Origin: Rutidosis leptorrhynchoides
Lineage: Eukaryota; Streptophyta; Magnoliopsida; Asterales; Asteraceae
Direction: 5' to 3'
Length of the DNA stretch: 64,000 nucleotides
NCBI RefSeq assembly: GCF_046630445.1
Contig: NC_092333.1
Span: forward strand, 96,632,001-96,696,000
The notes under the pieces are model-generated. The model made no database searches and was not told the origin of the DNA. It was given only the letters and a program-made list of their open reading frames with translations. Both the position numbers and the translations under genes were made by a program. Of the stretch, positions 49,750-61,794 are shown piece by piece (position 1 is the stretch's first letter; every line of letters starts with the position of its first letter).

Positions 49750-52302
49750 TATGTACTATTGGTATATACACTCCAATGATCAGCTCTTAGCAGCCCATGT
49801 GAGTCACCTAACACATGTGGGAACCATCATTTGGCAACTACCATGAAATATCTCATAAAATTACAAAAATATGAGTAATCATTCATGACTTATTTACATG
49901 AAAACAAAATTACATATCCTTTATATCTAATCCATACACCAACGACCAAAAACACCTACAAATACTTTCATTCTTCAATTTTCTTCATCTAATTGATCTC
50001 TCTCAAGTTCTATCTTCAAGTTCTAAGTGTTCTTCATAAATTCCAAAAGTTCTAGTTTCATAAAATCAAGAATACTTCCAAGATTGCAAGTTTACTTCCA
50101 AGTTTTCTAAATCCATTCCAAGTAATCATCCAAGATCAAGAAACCTTTGTTACTTGCAGTAGGTTATCTTTCTAATACAAGGTAATAATCATATTCAAAC
50201 TTTAATTCAATTTCTATAACTATAACAATCTTATTTCGAGTGGAAATCTTACTTGAAATTGTTTTCGTGTCATGATTCTGCTTCAAGAACTTTCAAGCCA
50301 TCCAAGGATCCTTTGAAGCTAGATCTATTTTTCTCATTTCCAGTAGGTTTATACAAGGAACTTGAGGTAGTAATGATGTTCATAACATCATTCGATTCAT
50401 ACATATAAAGCTATCTTATTCGAAGGTTTAAACTTATAATCACTAGAACATACTTTAGTTAATTCTAAACTTGTTCGCAAATAAAAGTTAATACTTCTAA
50501 CTTGACTTTTAAAATCAACTAAACACATGTTCTATATCTATATGATATGCTAACTTAATGATTTAAAACCTGGAAACACGAAAAACACCGTAAAACTGGA
50601 TTTACGCCGTCGTAGTAACACCGCGGGCTGTTTTGGGTTAGTTAATTAAAAACTATGATAAACTTTGATTTAAAAGTTATTTTTCTGGGAAAATGATTTT
50701 TATTATGAACATGAAACTATATCCAAAAATTATGGTTAAACTCAAAGTGGAAGTATGTTTTCTAAAATGGTCATCTAGACGTCGTTTTTTCGACTGAAAT
50801 GACTACCTTTACAAAAATGACTTGTAACTTATTTTTCTTACTATAAACCTATACTTTTTATGTTTATATTCATAAAATAGAGTTCAATATGAAACCATAG
50901 CAATTTTATTCACTCAAAACGGATTTAAAATGAAGAAGTTATGGGTAAAACAAGATTGGATAATTTTTCTCATTTTAGCTACGTGAAAATTGGTAACAAA
51001 TCTATTCCAACCATAACTTAATCAACTTGTATTGTATATTATGCAATCTTGAGATACCATAGACACGTATACAATGTTTCAACCTATCATGTCGACACAT
51101 CTATATATATTTCGAAACAACCATAGACACTCTATATGTGAATGTTGGAGTTAGCTATACAGGGTTGAGGTTGATTCCAAAATATATATAGTTTGAGTTG
51201 TGATCAATACTGAGATACGTATACACTGGGTCATGGATTGATTCAAGATAATATTTATCGATTTATTTCTGTACATCTAACTTGGGACAACTAGTTGTAG
51301 GTTACTAACGAGGACAGCTGACTTAATAAACTTAAAACATCAAAATATATTAAAAGTGTTGTAAATATATTTTGAACATACTTTGATATATATGTATATA
51401 TTGTTATAGGTTCGTGAATCAACCAGTGGCCAAGTCTTACTTCCTGACGAAGTAAAAATCTGTGAAAGTGAGTTATAGTCCCACTTTTAAAATCTAATAT
51501 TTTTGGGATGAGAATACATGCAGGTTTTATAAATGATTTACAAAATAGACACAAGTACGTGAAACTACATTCTATGGTTGAATTATCGAAATAGAATATG
51601 CCCCTTTTTATTAAGTCTGGTAATCTAAGAATTAGGGAACAGACACCCTAATTGACGCGAATCCTAAAGATAGATCTATTGGGCCTAACAAACCCCATCC
51701 AAAGTACCGGATGCTTTAGTACTTCAAAATTTATATCATATCCGAAGGGTGTCCCGGAATGATGGGGATATTCTTATATATGCATCTTGTTAATGTCGGT
51801 TACCAGGTGTTCACCATATGAATGATTTTTATCTCTATGTATGGGATGTGTATTGAAATATGAAATCTTGTGGTCTATTGTTACGATTTGATATATATAG
51901 GTTAAACCTATAACTCACCAACATTTTTGTTGACGTTTAAAGCATGTTTATTCTCAGGTGAATACCAAGAGCTTCCGCTGATGCATACTAAAATAAGGAC
52001 AAGATTTGTAGTCCATGTTTGTATGATATTGTGTAAAAACTGCATTCAAGAAACTGATTTCGATGTAACATATTTGTATTGTAAACCATTATGTAATGGT
52101 CGTGTGTAAACAGGATATTTTAGATTATCATTATTTGATAATCTACGTAAAGCTTTTTAAACCTTTATTTATGAAATAAAGGTTATGGTTTGTTTTAAAA
52201 ATGAATGCAGTCTTTGAAAAACGTCTCATATAGAGGTCAAAACCTCGCCACGAAATCAATTAATATGGAATTTTTTTTAATCAATAAGAACGGGACATTT
52301 CA
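49750..52302 (+). repeat. Element F 5' LTR, second part
   Basis: Resumes with the TATGT duplication and ends GGGACATTTCA at 52302. A TATATCTAA stretch at about 49921 may be the promoter, followed by a CT-rich leader-like segment (ttctctcaagttc). The 3' module (51600-51800) carries the conserved palindromes. Confidence 0.9.
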
Positions 52303-52304
52303 GT

Positions 52305-52316
52305 TGGTATCCGAGC
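52305..52316 (+). other. Element F primer binding site
   Basis: TGGTATCCGAGC, 2 nt after the LTR, matching the variant of element E. Confidence 0.85.
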
Positions 52317-52511
52317 GTTGGTCTTAGAGAACCAGAAAATTTGCATTAGTGTGTCTTATCGAGTTTGTTAGGATGCATTAGTGAGTCTGGACTTCGACCA
52401 TGTTTTCTTTAAAAGTGATTGCTTAACATTTTTGTTGGAAACTATATATTATTAACATGTATATATTATGTGATATATTAATCTCTTAACATGTTTGATA
52501 TTGTGTGATAG

Positions 52512-53102
52512 ATGTCTACCTCTAGCACAAATCCCATTGACTCACCTAATAATAATGAAGAGTCGAATATATATTGGACTGATTCACAAGTTCCCGAAGA
52601 AGAATCGGAAGAAGAATCAGAACCGGAAGAAGAATCAGAACCGGAAGAGGAGGAACCGGAGGAGGAAATAGAACCGGTGGGGGAAATAATAAAACGGTTA
52701 AGTAAAAGAAATTCCTCAACCAACCGACCAAGGTTAATTATGGTCAATGGTGTTTCCGCCAAGGAAGCAAAATATTGGGAGGATTACCAATTCTCCGATG
52801 AATCGGATTCCGACGAGAATTCCGATGATGTTATAGAAATTACCCCAACTGAATTTAAAAAGGAAAAAGAAAATAATAAGGGAAATGGCATAAAAATAGA
52901 GAAATCTAATTCCAACCCAGATGAACTTTATATGTATCGTCAACCCCCGAAGCCCTTAAGTTGTAACAATGACCCGGGAACCTCTAAACCACCAGGTTTT
53001 TCTAAACCGTTGTGGAAAACGACAGCTCGTATTAGGGGAACATCATATATCCCTAGAAACTTGGAAAAACGAACCAAAACCGAAGAAGAAGAAACGAGCT
53101 AG
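52512..53102 (+). CDS. Element F ORF1: acidic accessory protein (196 aa)
   Basis: Intact frame between the leader and the F-box gene. Residues about 29-53 are an almost pure Glu/Pro/Ser stretch (PEEES repeats), followed by a basic KRLSKR (61-66). Then come EAKYWEDYQFSDESDSDEN (another acidic patch), a Lys-rich segment and a Pro-rich region (QPPKPLS ... GTSKPPGFSKP), with a charged tail EEEETS. No enzyme motif, signal peptide or membrane segment is seen; it looks largely disordered. Acidic patches plus a short basic motif would suit a nuclear or chromatin-binding protein, but that is only a guess. E carries the same ORF with two stops. Element B has a different Ser/Asp-rich ORF in the same position. 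Confidence 0.8.
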   Translation: MSTSSTNPIDSPNNNEESNIYWTDSQVPEEESEEESEPEEESEPEEEEPEEEIEPVGEIIKRLSKRNSSTNRPRLIMVNGVSAKEAKYWEDYQFSDESDSDENSDDVIEITPTEFKKEKENNKGNGIKIEKSNSNPDELYMYRQPPKPLSCNNDPGTSKPPGFSKPLWKTTARIRGTSYIPRNLEKRTKTEEEETS

Positions 53103-53248
53103 TCGGAATAAGATAGTTGTATTTGTGTGGTGTAAAATATGTAATATAGTGTGCTTATGCTTTATGATATATGTAAAAATTGCTTGTATTAATAAGTATT
53201 TTTTTTATGAATCTAACTCTTGTCTATTTTATGGTATAAAAACACAAA

Positions 53249-53932
53249 ATGGATAGACAACCCAATATTTTAAGAGACCTACCCGGAGACATGATTGATG
53301 AAATCTTCTCTAGAGTCGGTCAGAATTCTTCGGCACAACTATTTACGGCAAAATCAGTTTGTAAGACATTCGAAGAACGTTCCACGAATGTCTTGGTTTA
53401 TAAGAGACTTTCATTTGAAAGATGGGGGATATCACATTGGGAAACCCATAAGTTACGATGTGTTTACTTTGACGCATATATTGCGGGGAACCCAAATGCT
53501 ATTTTACGCAACGGGTTAAGAAATTATTTTGACTCAATGTATCCGAATATAGGACTTCATGATTTAGAAAAAGCGGCTAACATGCAACATAAAGAAACAT
53601 GCTATGCTTACGGGTTAGTAATGTTCGCTTCTCACCAAAGTGAGAAAAAGAACATCGGGCTACAACTATTAAACAAAACATTCCCACAAGTGATGGAGTC
53701 GGTAATTGGGGTAAGAAATGAGGTTTTTAGGTTATTACGAGACTGTTGGTCATTACGTAACCCTCGTCCCTTTGACGATGTTACAACACGCTGTGTTATC
53801 AACGACCATAACGGTTATGTTCCTCAAGACCAAGGATGGGAAGTAGTCCTAGTAAAACCAGAATGCATGACTTGTTTCTGGACGTATGAATTACGTGTCT
53901 TTATTGCCTTTGCTGAACGACTTGTGTACTAG
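53249..53932 (+). CDS. Retroelement-borne F-box protein with Sel1-like region (227 aa)
   Basis: Intact frame between ORF1 and gag of element F. Residues 11-55 fit an F-box (LPGDMIDEIFSRVG, then FTAKSVCKTF and YKRLSFERW), which in host proteins binds SKP1 in SCF ubiquitin ligases. Residues about 78-143 (NPNAILRNGLRNYFD, then LEKAANMQHKETCYAYGL) match the Sel1/TPR-like repeat of plant F-box proteins resembling At1g67623 and At2g35280. The C-terminal part has Cys182, Cys206 and Cys209 and a WTYELRVF end that I recall from that family. No retroelement protein has this plan, so a host gene was probably captured. A TATAAAA lies just 5' (53234-53240), too close to drive this ATG. Target and function are unknown. 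Confidence 0.88.
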   Translation: MDRQPNILRDLPGDMIDEIFSRVGQNSSAQLFTAKSVCKTFEERSTNVLVYKRLSFERWGISHWETHKLRCVYFDAYIAGNPNAILRNGLRNYFDSMYPNIGLHDLEKAANMQHKETCYAYGLVMFASHQSEKKNIGLQLLNKTFPQVMESVIGVRNEVFRLLRDCWSLRNPRPFDDVTTRCVINDHNGYVPQDQGWEVVLVKPECMTCFWTYELRVFIAFAERLVY

Positions 53933-54124
53933 CTAGAATTATCTTCACAACTATCTTGTATCAAAGTTATTGTGTGCTATATTTCATGCTTTATGTAAAA
54001 TAAGCGGTATTGTAAGTTTGTAAAATATTGTATAAAAGTTTGAACACGAAATATTATTATAATCAGTTTTTCATATAGAATTGTAGTAGTTGAATTGTAT
54101 ATTAGCTACTATGTATGAACTTAA

Positions 54125-54141
54125 CGGGTAGGTACTACCCG
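54125..54141 (+). other. Internal polypurine-like hairpin of element F
   Basis: CGGGTAGGTACTACCCG, a perfect 6-bp stem. TTAA precedes it, as at the 3' polypurine tract (58871-58886). Confidence 0.7.
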
Positions 54142-54237
54142 AATTTAAACTTATAAAATACTAATATGAAGAAAAAGCTTTTATAAATGAGTTCATATTA
54201 TGCTACGAAATACTATTAACTACTCTTAATATTCTGT

Positions 54238-57200
54238 ATGATTAACTTGTTCCATTTGACTATTTTGAAGGAAATGGCACCGACTACTCGACACACCGTG
54301 AATATGAATGAAGAGGAATTCCGTACTTTTCTAGCTTCAAACATAGCCGCAGTACAGGCTGCGCTACATACTAACAATAACCTTGGATCTAGCAGTACAA
54401 GAAATCGTGTAGGATACACCTACAAAGAATTTACTGCCTGCAAACCTTTGGAATTTGATGGAACCGAAGGAACGATCGGATTGAAACGGTGGACCGAGAA
54501 GGTCGAATCGGTGTTTGTCATAAGTAAGTGTACTGAAGACAACAAAGTGAAGTACGCTACGCATACCTTCACAGGTTCTGCGTTAACATGGTGGAATACC
54601 TATCTAGAGCAAGTGGGACAAGATGATGCGTACGCACTACCGTGGTCAGCATTCAAGCACTTGATGAACGAGAAGTACCGTCCCAGAACCGAGGTCAATA
54701 AGCTCAAGATAGAACTTAGAGGGTTACGAACCCAAGGATTTGATATTACCACGTACGAAAGACGATTCACGGAATTGTGCCTATTGTGTCCGGGAGCGTT
54801 CGAAGATGAGGAAGAGAAGATTGACGCGTTTGTGAAAGGATTACCGGAAAGAATCTAAGAAGATATAAGTTCACACGAGCCCGCCTCCATACAACAGGCA
54901 TGTAGAATGGCTCACAAACTAGTGAACCAGATTGAGGAAAGAATTAAAGAACAGACGGCTGAAGAGGCCAATGTGAAGCAAGTCAAAAGAAAGTGGGAGG
55001 AAAACGGTGATAAGAATCACCAAAATAACAACAATAGCAATTACAATAATAATCGCAACAATTATCCCAACAATCGCAACATCAATCGCAACTACAACAA
55101 ACGGCCCAACAACAACAACAACAACAATAACAACAGCAACTACAACAATCATCCCAACAACAATAACAACCGCAACAACAACAACAATCAGAAGCAGCTA
55201 TGCCAAAGGTGTGAAAAGTATCACTCGGGGTTCTGCACCAAATTTTGCAACAAGTGTAAAAGAAATGGTCATAGCGCGGTGAAGTGTGAGGTCTACGGAC
55301 CAGGGGTTAACAGAACGAAAGGAACAAATGGTGTCGGAATGAGTAATGGCGGAGCAAGTAGTGTCGGAGCAAGTTATGCCAATGTAGTTTGTTATAAATG
55401 TAGAAAACCGGGCCACATTATTAGAAATTGCCCGAACCAGGAGAACACGAATGGACAAGGCCGCGGAAGAGTTTTCAATATTAATGCGGCAGAGGCACAG
55501 GAAGACCCGGAGCTTGTTACGGGTACGTTTCTTATTGACAATAAATCTGCTTACGTTTTATTTGATTCGGGTGCGGATAGAAGCTATATGAGTAGAGATT
55601 TTTGTGCTAAATTAAGTTGTCCATTGACGCCGTTGGATAGTAAATTTTTACTCGAATTAGTAAACGGTAAATTAATTTCAGCAGATAATATATGCCGGAA
55701 TCGAGAGATTAAACTGGATAGCGAAATATTTAAGATTGATTTGATACCAGTAGAGTTAGGGAGTTTTGATGTAATAGTTAGCATGGACTGGCTGAAGAAG
55801 GTGAAAGCAGAGATCATATGTTATAAAAATGCAATTCGCATTGTACGAGAAGAAGGAGAACCTTTAATGGTGTACGGAGAAAAGGGCAACATGAATCTAC
55901 ATCTTATTAGTAATTTGAAGGCACAAAAACTAATAAGAAAAGGTTGCTATGCTGTTCTAGCACACGTCGAGAAAGTACAAACTGAAGAAAAGAGCATCAA
56001 TGATGTTCCCGTCGCAAAAGAATTTCCCGATGTATTTCCGAAATAATTACCGGGACTACCTCCACATCGATCTGTTGAATTTCAAATAGATCTTGTATCA
56101 GGAGCTGCACCAATAGCTCGTGCTCCTTATAGACTCGCACCCAGCGAGATGAAAGAACTGCAAAGCCAACTGCAAGAACTATTAGAACGTGGTTTCATTC
56201 GACCAAGCACATCACCATGGGGAGCTCCTGTTTTGTTTGTCAAGAAGAAGGATGGTACATTTAGGTTGTGTATTGACTACAGAGAGTTGAACAAACTTAC
56301 CATCAAAAACCATTATCCACTGCCGAGAATTGACGACTTATTTGATCAACTACAAGGCTCGTCAGTTTATTCGAAGATCGATTTACGTTCTGGATATCAT
56401 CAAATGCGAGTAAAGGAGGATGATATTCCAAAAACTGCTTTTAGGACGCGTTATGGTCATTACGAGTTTATGGTTATGCCGGTTGGATTGACTAACGCAC
56501 CAGCTGTGTTCATGGACCTTATGAACCGAGTGTGTGGGCCATATCTTGACAAGTTTGTCATTGTTTTCATCGATGACATACTTATTTACTCAAAGAATGA
56601 TCAAGAGCACGAAGAACATTTGAGAAAAGTGTTAGAAGTATTGAGAAAAGAAAAACTGTACGCTAAGTTTTCAAAGTGTGCATTTTGGTTGGAAGAAGTT
56701 CAATTCCTCGGTCACATAGTGAACAAAGAAGGTATCCAGGTGGACCCGGCAAAGATCGAAACCGTTGAAAAGTGGGAAACCCCAAAAACTCCGAAGCATA
56801 TACGTCAATTTTTAGGATTGGCTGGTTACTACAGAAGATTCATCCAAGATTTCTCCAAAATAGCAAAACCCTTGACTGCATTAACGCATAAAGGGAAGAA
56901 ATTTGAATGGAAGGATGAACAAGAGAAGGCATTTCAATTATTGAAGAAAAAGCTAACTACGGCACCTATATTGTCATTTCCTGAAGGGAATGATGATTTT
57001 GTGATTTATTGTGACGCATCAAAGCAAGGTCTCGGTTGTGTATTAATGCAACGGACGAAGGTGATTGCTTATGCGTCTAGACAATTGAAGATTCACGAGC
57101 AAAATTATACGACGCATGATTTGGAATTAGGCGCGGTTGTTTTTGCATTAAAGACTTGGAGGCACTACTTATATAGGGTCAAAAGTATTATATATACCAA

Positions 57201-58851
57201 CCACAAAAGTCTTCAACACATATTTAATCAGAAACAACTGAATATGAGGCAGCGTAGGTGGATTGAATTGTTGAATGATTACGACTTTGAGATTCGTTAC
57301 CACCCGGGGAAGGCAAATGCGGTAGCCGACGCCTTGAGCAGAAAGGACAGAGAACCCATTCGAGTAAAATCTATGAATATAATGATTCACACTAACCTTA
57401 CTACTCAAATAAAGGAGGCGCAACAAGGAGTTTTAAAAGAGGGAAATTTAAAGGATGAAATACCCAAAGGATCGGAGAAGCATCTTAATATTTGGGAAGA
57501 CGGAACCCGGTATAGGGCTGAAAGAATTTGGGTACCAAAATTTGGAGATATGAGAGAAATGGTACTTAGAGAAGCTCATAAAACCAGATACTCAATACAT
57601 CCTGGAACGGAGAAGATGTACAAGGATCTTAAGAAACATTTTTGGTGGCCAGGTATGAAAGCCGATATTGCTAAATATGTAGGAGAATGTTTGACGTGTT
57701 CTAAGGTCAAAGCTGAACATCAGAAACCATCAGGTCTACTACAACAACCTGAAATCCCGGAATGGAAATGGGAAAACATTACCATGGATTTCATTACTAA
57801 ATTGCCAAGGACTGCAAGTGGTTATGATACTATTTGGGTAATAGTTGATCGTCTCACCAAGTCAGCACACTTCCTGCCAATAAGAGAAGATGACAAGATG
57901 GAGAAGTTAGCACGACTGTATTTGAAGGAAGTCGTCTCCAGACATGGAATACCAATCTCTATTATCTCTGATAGGGATGGCAGATTTATTTCAAGATTCT
58001 GGCAGACATTACAGCAAGCATTGGGAACTCGTCTAGACATGAGTACTGCCTATCATCCACAAACTGATGGGCAGAGCGAAAGGACGATACAAACGCTTGA
58101 AGACATGCTACGAGCTTGTGTTATTGATTTCGAAAACAGTTGGGATCGACATCTACCGTTAGCAGAATTTTCCTACAACAACAGCTACCATTCAAGCATT
58201 GAGATGGTGCAGTTTGAAGCACTTTATGGTAGAAAGTGCAGGTCTTCGATTTGTTGGAGTGAAGTGGGGGATAGACAGATTACGGGTCCGGAGATAATAC
58301 AAGAAACTACCGAGAAAATCATTCAAATTCAACAAAGATTGAAAACCGCCCAGAGTCGACAAAAGAGCTACGCGGACAGTAAAAGAAAAGATATAGAGTT
58401 TGAAATGGGAGAAATGGTCATGCTTAAGGTTTCACCTTGGAAAGGCATTGTTCGATTTGGTAAATGGAGGAAACTAAATCCAAGGTACATTGGACCATTC
58501 AAGATTATAGATCGTGTCGGACCAGTAGCTTACCAACTGGAGCTACCTCAACAACTCGCGGCTGTACATAACACTTTCCACATCTCAAATTTGAAGAAAT
58601 GTTTTGCTAAAGAAGATCTCACTATTCCGTTGGACGAAATCCAAATCAATGAAAAACTTCAATTCATTGAAGAACCCGTCGAAATAATGGATCGTGAGGT
58701 TAAGAGACTTAAACAAAACAAGATACCGATTGTTAAGGTTCGATGGAATGCTCGTAGAGGACCCGAGTTCACCTGGGAGCGTGAAGATCAGATGAAGAAG
58801 AAATACCCGCATTTATTTCCAGAAGATACGTCAACACCTCCAACTGCTTAA
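54238..58851 (+). pseudogene. Element F gag-pol (two in-frame stops)
   Basis: A single frame with TAA at 54856-54858 (shared with E, after PERI) and TAA at 56044-56046 (GAA to TAA, between protease and reverse transcriptase). Otherwise open to 58851. Likely start at the Met at 54274 (MAPTTRHTV). The Asn-rich linker (AAC repeats, about 55021-55190) precedes three zinc knuckles. The protease has LFDSGADRS. The reverse transcriptase has FIDD, but MPFGL reads MPVGL. In RNase H, YTDHKSL reads YTNHKSL, losing a catalytic Asp. Integrase motifs are present. The end has a chromodomain-like [16 protein letters not shown]. These losses argue that F is no longer autonomous. Confidence 0.93.
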
Positions 58852-58886
58852 AATTTCGGGAAGAAATTTATTTAACGGGTAGATAC
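58851..58886 (+). other. Element F 3' palindrome and polypurine tract
   Basis: AAATTTCGGGAAGAAATTT (58851-58869, 7-bp stem) overlaps the gag-pol stop. It is followed by ATTTAACGGGTAGATAC, which abuts the LTR start at 58887. Confidence 0.75.
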
Positions 58887-61414
58887 TGTAGTGACCCGAA
58901 CTTTTCCATGTTTATATATATATATATATATTAAATGAAATTGTTATTTACATGATTAAGTGTTTCCAACATGTTAAGCAATCAAACTTGTTAAGACTTG
59001 ATTAATTGAAATAGGTTTCATATAGACAATTGACCACCCAAGTTGACCGGTGATTCACGAACGTTAAAATTTGTAAAAACTATACGATGACATATATATG
59101 GTTATATATATAGTTAACATGATTTTATTATAAGTATGTATCTCATTAGGTATTTTAACAATGAGTTATATACATAAAAATGAGACTATTAATTTAAGAA
59201 ACTCGAAAACGATATATATAACGATTATCGTTATAACAACGTCTTACTAGGTACATATGAATCATATTAAGATATTGATACACTTGGTTAACTATGTTAA
59301 ATGATAAGTAAATATATTATTAAGTGTATTAACAATGAAATACATATGTAAAAATAAGACTACTAACTTAATGATTTCGAAACGAGACATATATGTAACG
59401 ATTATCGTTGTAACGACATTTAACTGTATATATATCATACTAAGATATATTATATATCATAATATCATGATAATATAACAATTTAACATCTCATTTGTTA
59501 TAATGAACAATGGGTTAACAACATTCAACAAGACCGTTAACCTAAAGGTTTCAAAACAACATTTGCATGTAACGACTAACGATGACTTAACGACTCAGTT
59601 AAAATGTATATACATGTAGTGTTTTAATATGTATTCATACACTTTTGAAAGACTTCAAGACACTTATCAAAATACTTCTACTTAACAAAAATGCTTACAA
59701 TTACATCCTCGTTCAGTTTCATCAACAATTCTACTCGTATGCACCCGTATTCGTACTCGTACAATACACAGCTTTTAGATGTATGTACTATTGGTATATA
59801 CACTCCAATGATCAGCTCTTAGCAGCCCATGTGAGTCACCTAACACATGTGGGAACCATCATTTGGCAACTACCATGAAATATCTCATAAAATTACAAAA
59901 ATATGAGTAATCATTCATGACTTATTTACATGAAAACAAAATTACATATCCTTTATATCTAATCCATACACCAACGACCAAAAACACCTATAAACACTTT
60001 AATTCTTCAATTTTCTTCATCTAATTGATCTCTCTCAAGTTCTATCTTCAAGTTCTAAGTGTTCTTCATAAATTCCAAAAGTTCTAGTTTCATAAAATCA
60101 AGAATACTTCCAAGATTGCAAGTTTACTTCCAAGTTTTCTAAATCCATTCCAAGTAATCATCTAAGATCAAGAAACCTTTGTTACTTACAGTAGGTTATC
60201 TTTCTAATACAAGGTAATAATCATATTCAAACTTTAATTCAATTTCTATAACTATAACAATCTTATTTCGAGTGAAAATCTTACTTGAAATTGTTTTCGT
60301 GTCACGATTCTGCTTCAAGAACTTTCAAGCCATCCAAGGATCCTTTGAAGCTAGATCTATTTTTCTCATTTCCAGTAGGTTTATCCAAGGAACTTGAGGT
60401 AGTAATGATGTTCATAACATCATTCGATTCATACATATAAAGCTATCTTATTCGAAGGTTTAAACTTGTAATCACTAGAACATAGTTTAGTTAATTCTAA
60501 ACTTGTTCGCAAATAAAAGTTAATCCTTCTAACTTGACTTTTAAAATCAACTAAACACATGTTCTATATCTATATGATATGCTAACTTAATGATTTAAAA
60601 CCTGGAAACACGAAAAATACCGTAAAACCGGATTTACGCCGTCGTAGTAACATCGCGGGCTGTTTTGGGTTAGTTAATTAAAAACTATGATAAACTTTGA
60701 TTTAAAAGTTGTTATTCTGGGAAAATGATTTTTATTATGAACATGAAACTATATCCAAAAATTATGGTTAAACTCAAAGTGGAAGTATGTTTTCTAAAAT
60801 GGTCATCTAGACGTCGTTCTTTCGACTAAAATGACTACCTTTAAAAAAAGGACTTGTAACTTATTTTTCTGACTATAAACCTATACTTTTTATGTTTAGA
60901 TTCATAAAATAGAGTTCAATAGAAACCATAGCAATTTGATTCACTCAAAACGGATTTAAAATGAAGAAGTTATGGGTAAAACAAGATTGGATAATTTTTC
61001 TCATTTTAGCTACGTGAAAATTGGTAACAAATCTATTCCAACCATAACTTAATCAACTTGTATTGTATATTATGTAATCTTGAGATACCATAGACACGTA
61101 TACAATGTTTCGACCTATCATGTCGACACATCTATATATATTTCGGAACAACCATAGACACTCTATATGTGAATGTTGGAGTTAGCTATACAGGGTTGAG
61201 GTTGATTCTAAAATATATATAGTTTGAGTTGTGATCAATACTGAGATACGTATACACTGGGTCGTGGATTGATTCAAGATAATATTTATCGATTTATTTC
61301 TGTACATCTAACTGTGGACAACTAGTTGTAGGTTACTAACGAGGACAGTTGACTTAATAAACTTAAAACATCAAAATATATTAAAAGTGTTGTAAATATA
61401 TTTTGAACATACTT

Positions 61415-61472
<58 letters not shown>
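58887..61472 (+). repeat. Element F 3' LTR, truncated
   Basis: TGTAGTGACCCGAAC start. Follows the 5' LTR closely for 2.5 kb, then breaks off in a (TA)n run (61417-61472). The expected last part (about 51395-52302 in the 5' LTR) is missing. D-like DNA follows. Confidence 0.85.
61417..61472. repeat. (TA)n at the truncation point of the F 3' LTR
   Basis: A 56-bp TA run at the same LTR site that is expanded in E (47301-47407). Confidence 0.9.
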
Positions 61473-61474
<2 letters not shown>

Positions 61475-61532
61475 CCAACAACATGAAGGCTGGAAGAAAA
61501 CTACACGCGACCTACTTCCCAAATCTCAACAC

Positions 61533-61794
61533 CAGGTGAAGTCAGCGGACCTCGTCAACGGTCATGCTTCACCGATATAACACTACACCCATGATGAAGT
61601 CAGCGGACCCCGAAGGTCATGCTTCACCAATAAACAATCTCATGATGAAGTCAGCGGACCCAGAAGGTCATGCTCCACCAATCAACGATACCATGATGAA
61701 GTCAGCGGACCCTGAAGGTCATGCTTCATCAATCACCAATACCATGATGAAGTCAGCGGACCCTGAAGGTCATGCTTCATCAATCAATGCCCTT
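61533..61794. repeat. 51-bp tandem array encoding a 17-residue repeat
   Basis: Four 51-bp units start at 61591, 61642, 61693 and 61744, preceded by a longer diverged unit at 61533. On the plus strand each full unit reads MMKSADPEGHA followed by six variable residues, in one open frame (61564-61815). Substitutions between units keep the MMKSADPEGHA core. Confidence 0.85.

Noticed and set aside
53234..53240. TATAAAA as the promoter of the F-box gene
   Set aside because: It lies only about 10 nt before the ATG, so transcription would start inside the coding region.
61473..61477. TCCAA as the second target duplication of element D
   Set aside because: D-like sequence continues to the right, so this is not D's end; a 5-bp match by chance is likely.
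61591..61794. CRISPR array
   Set aside because: Units are contiguous 51-bp repeats without unique spacers, in plant DNA.
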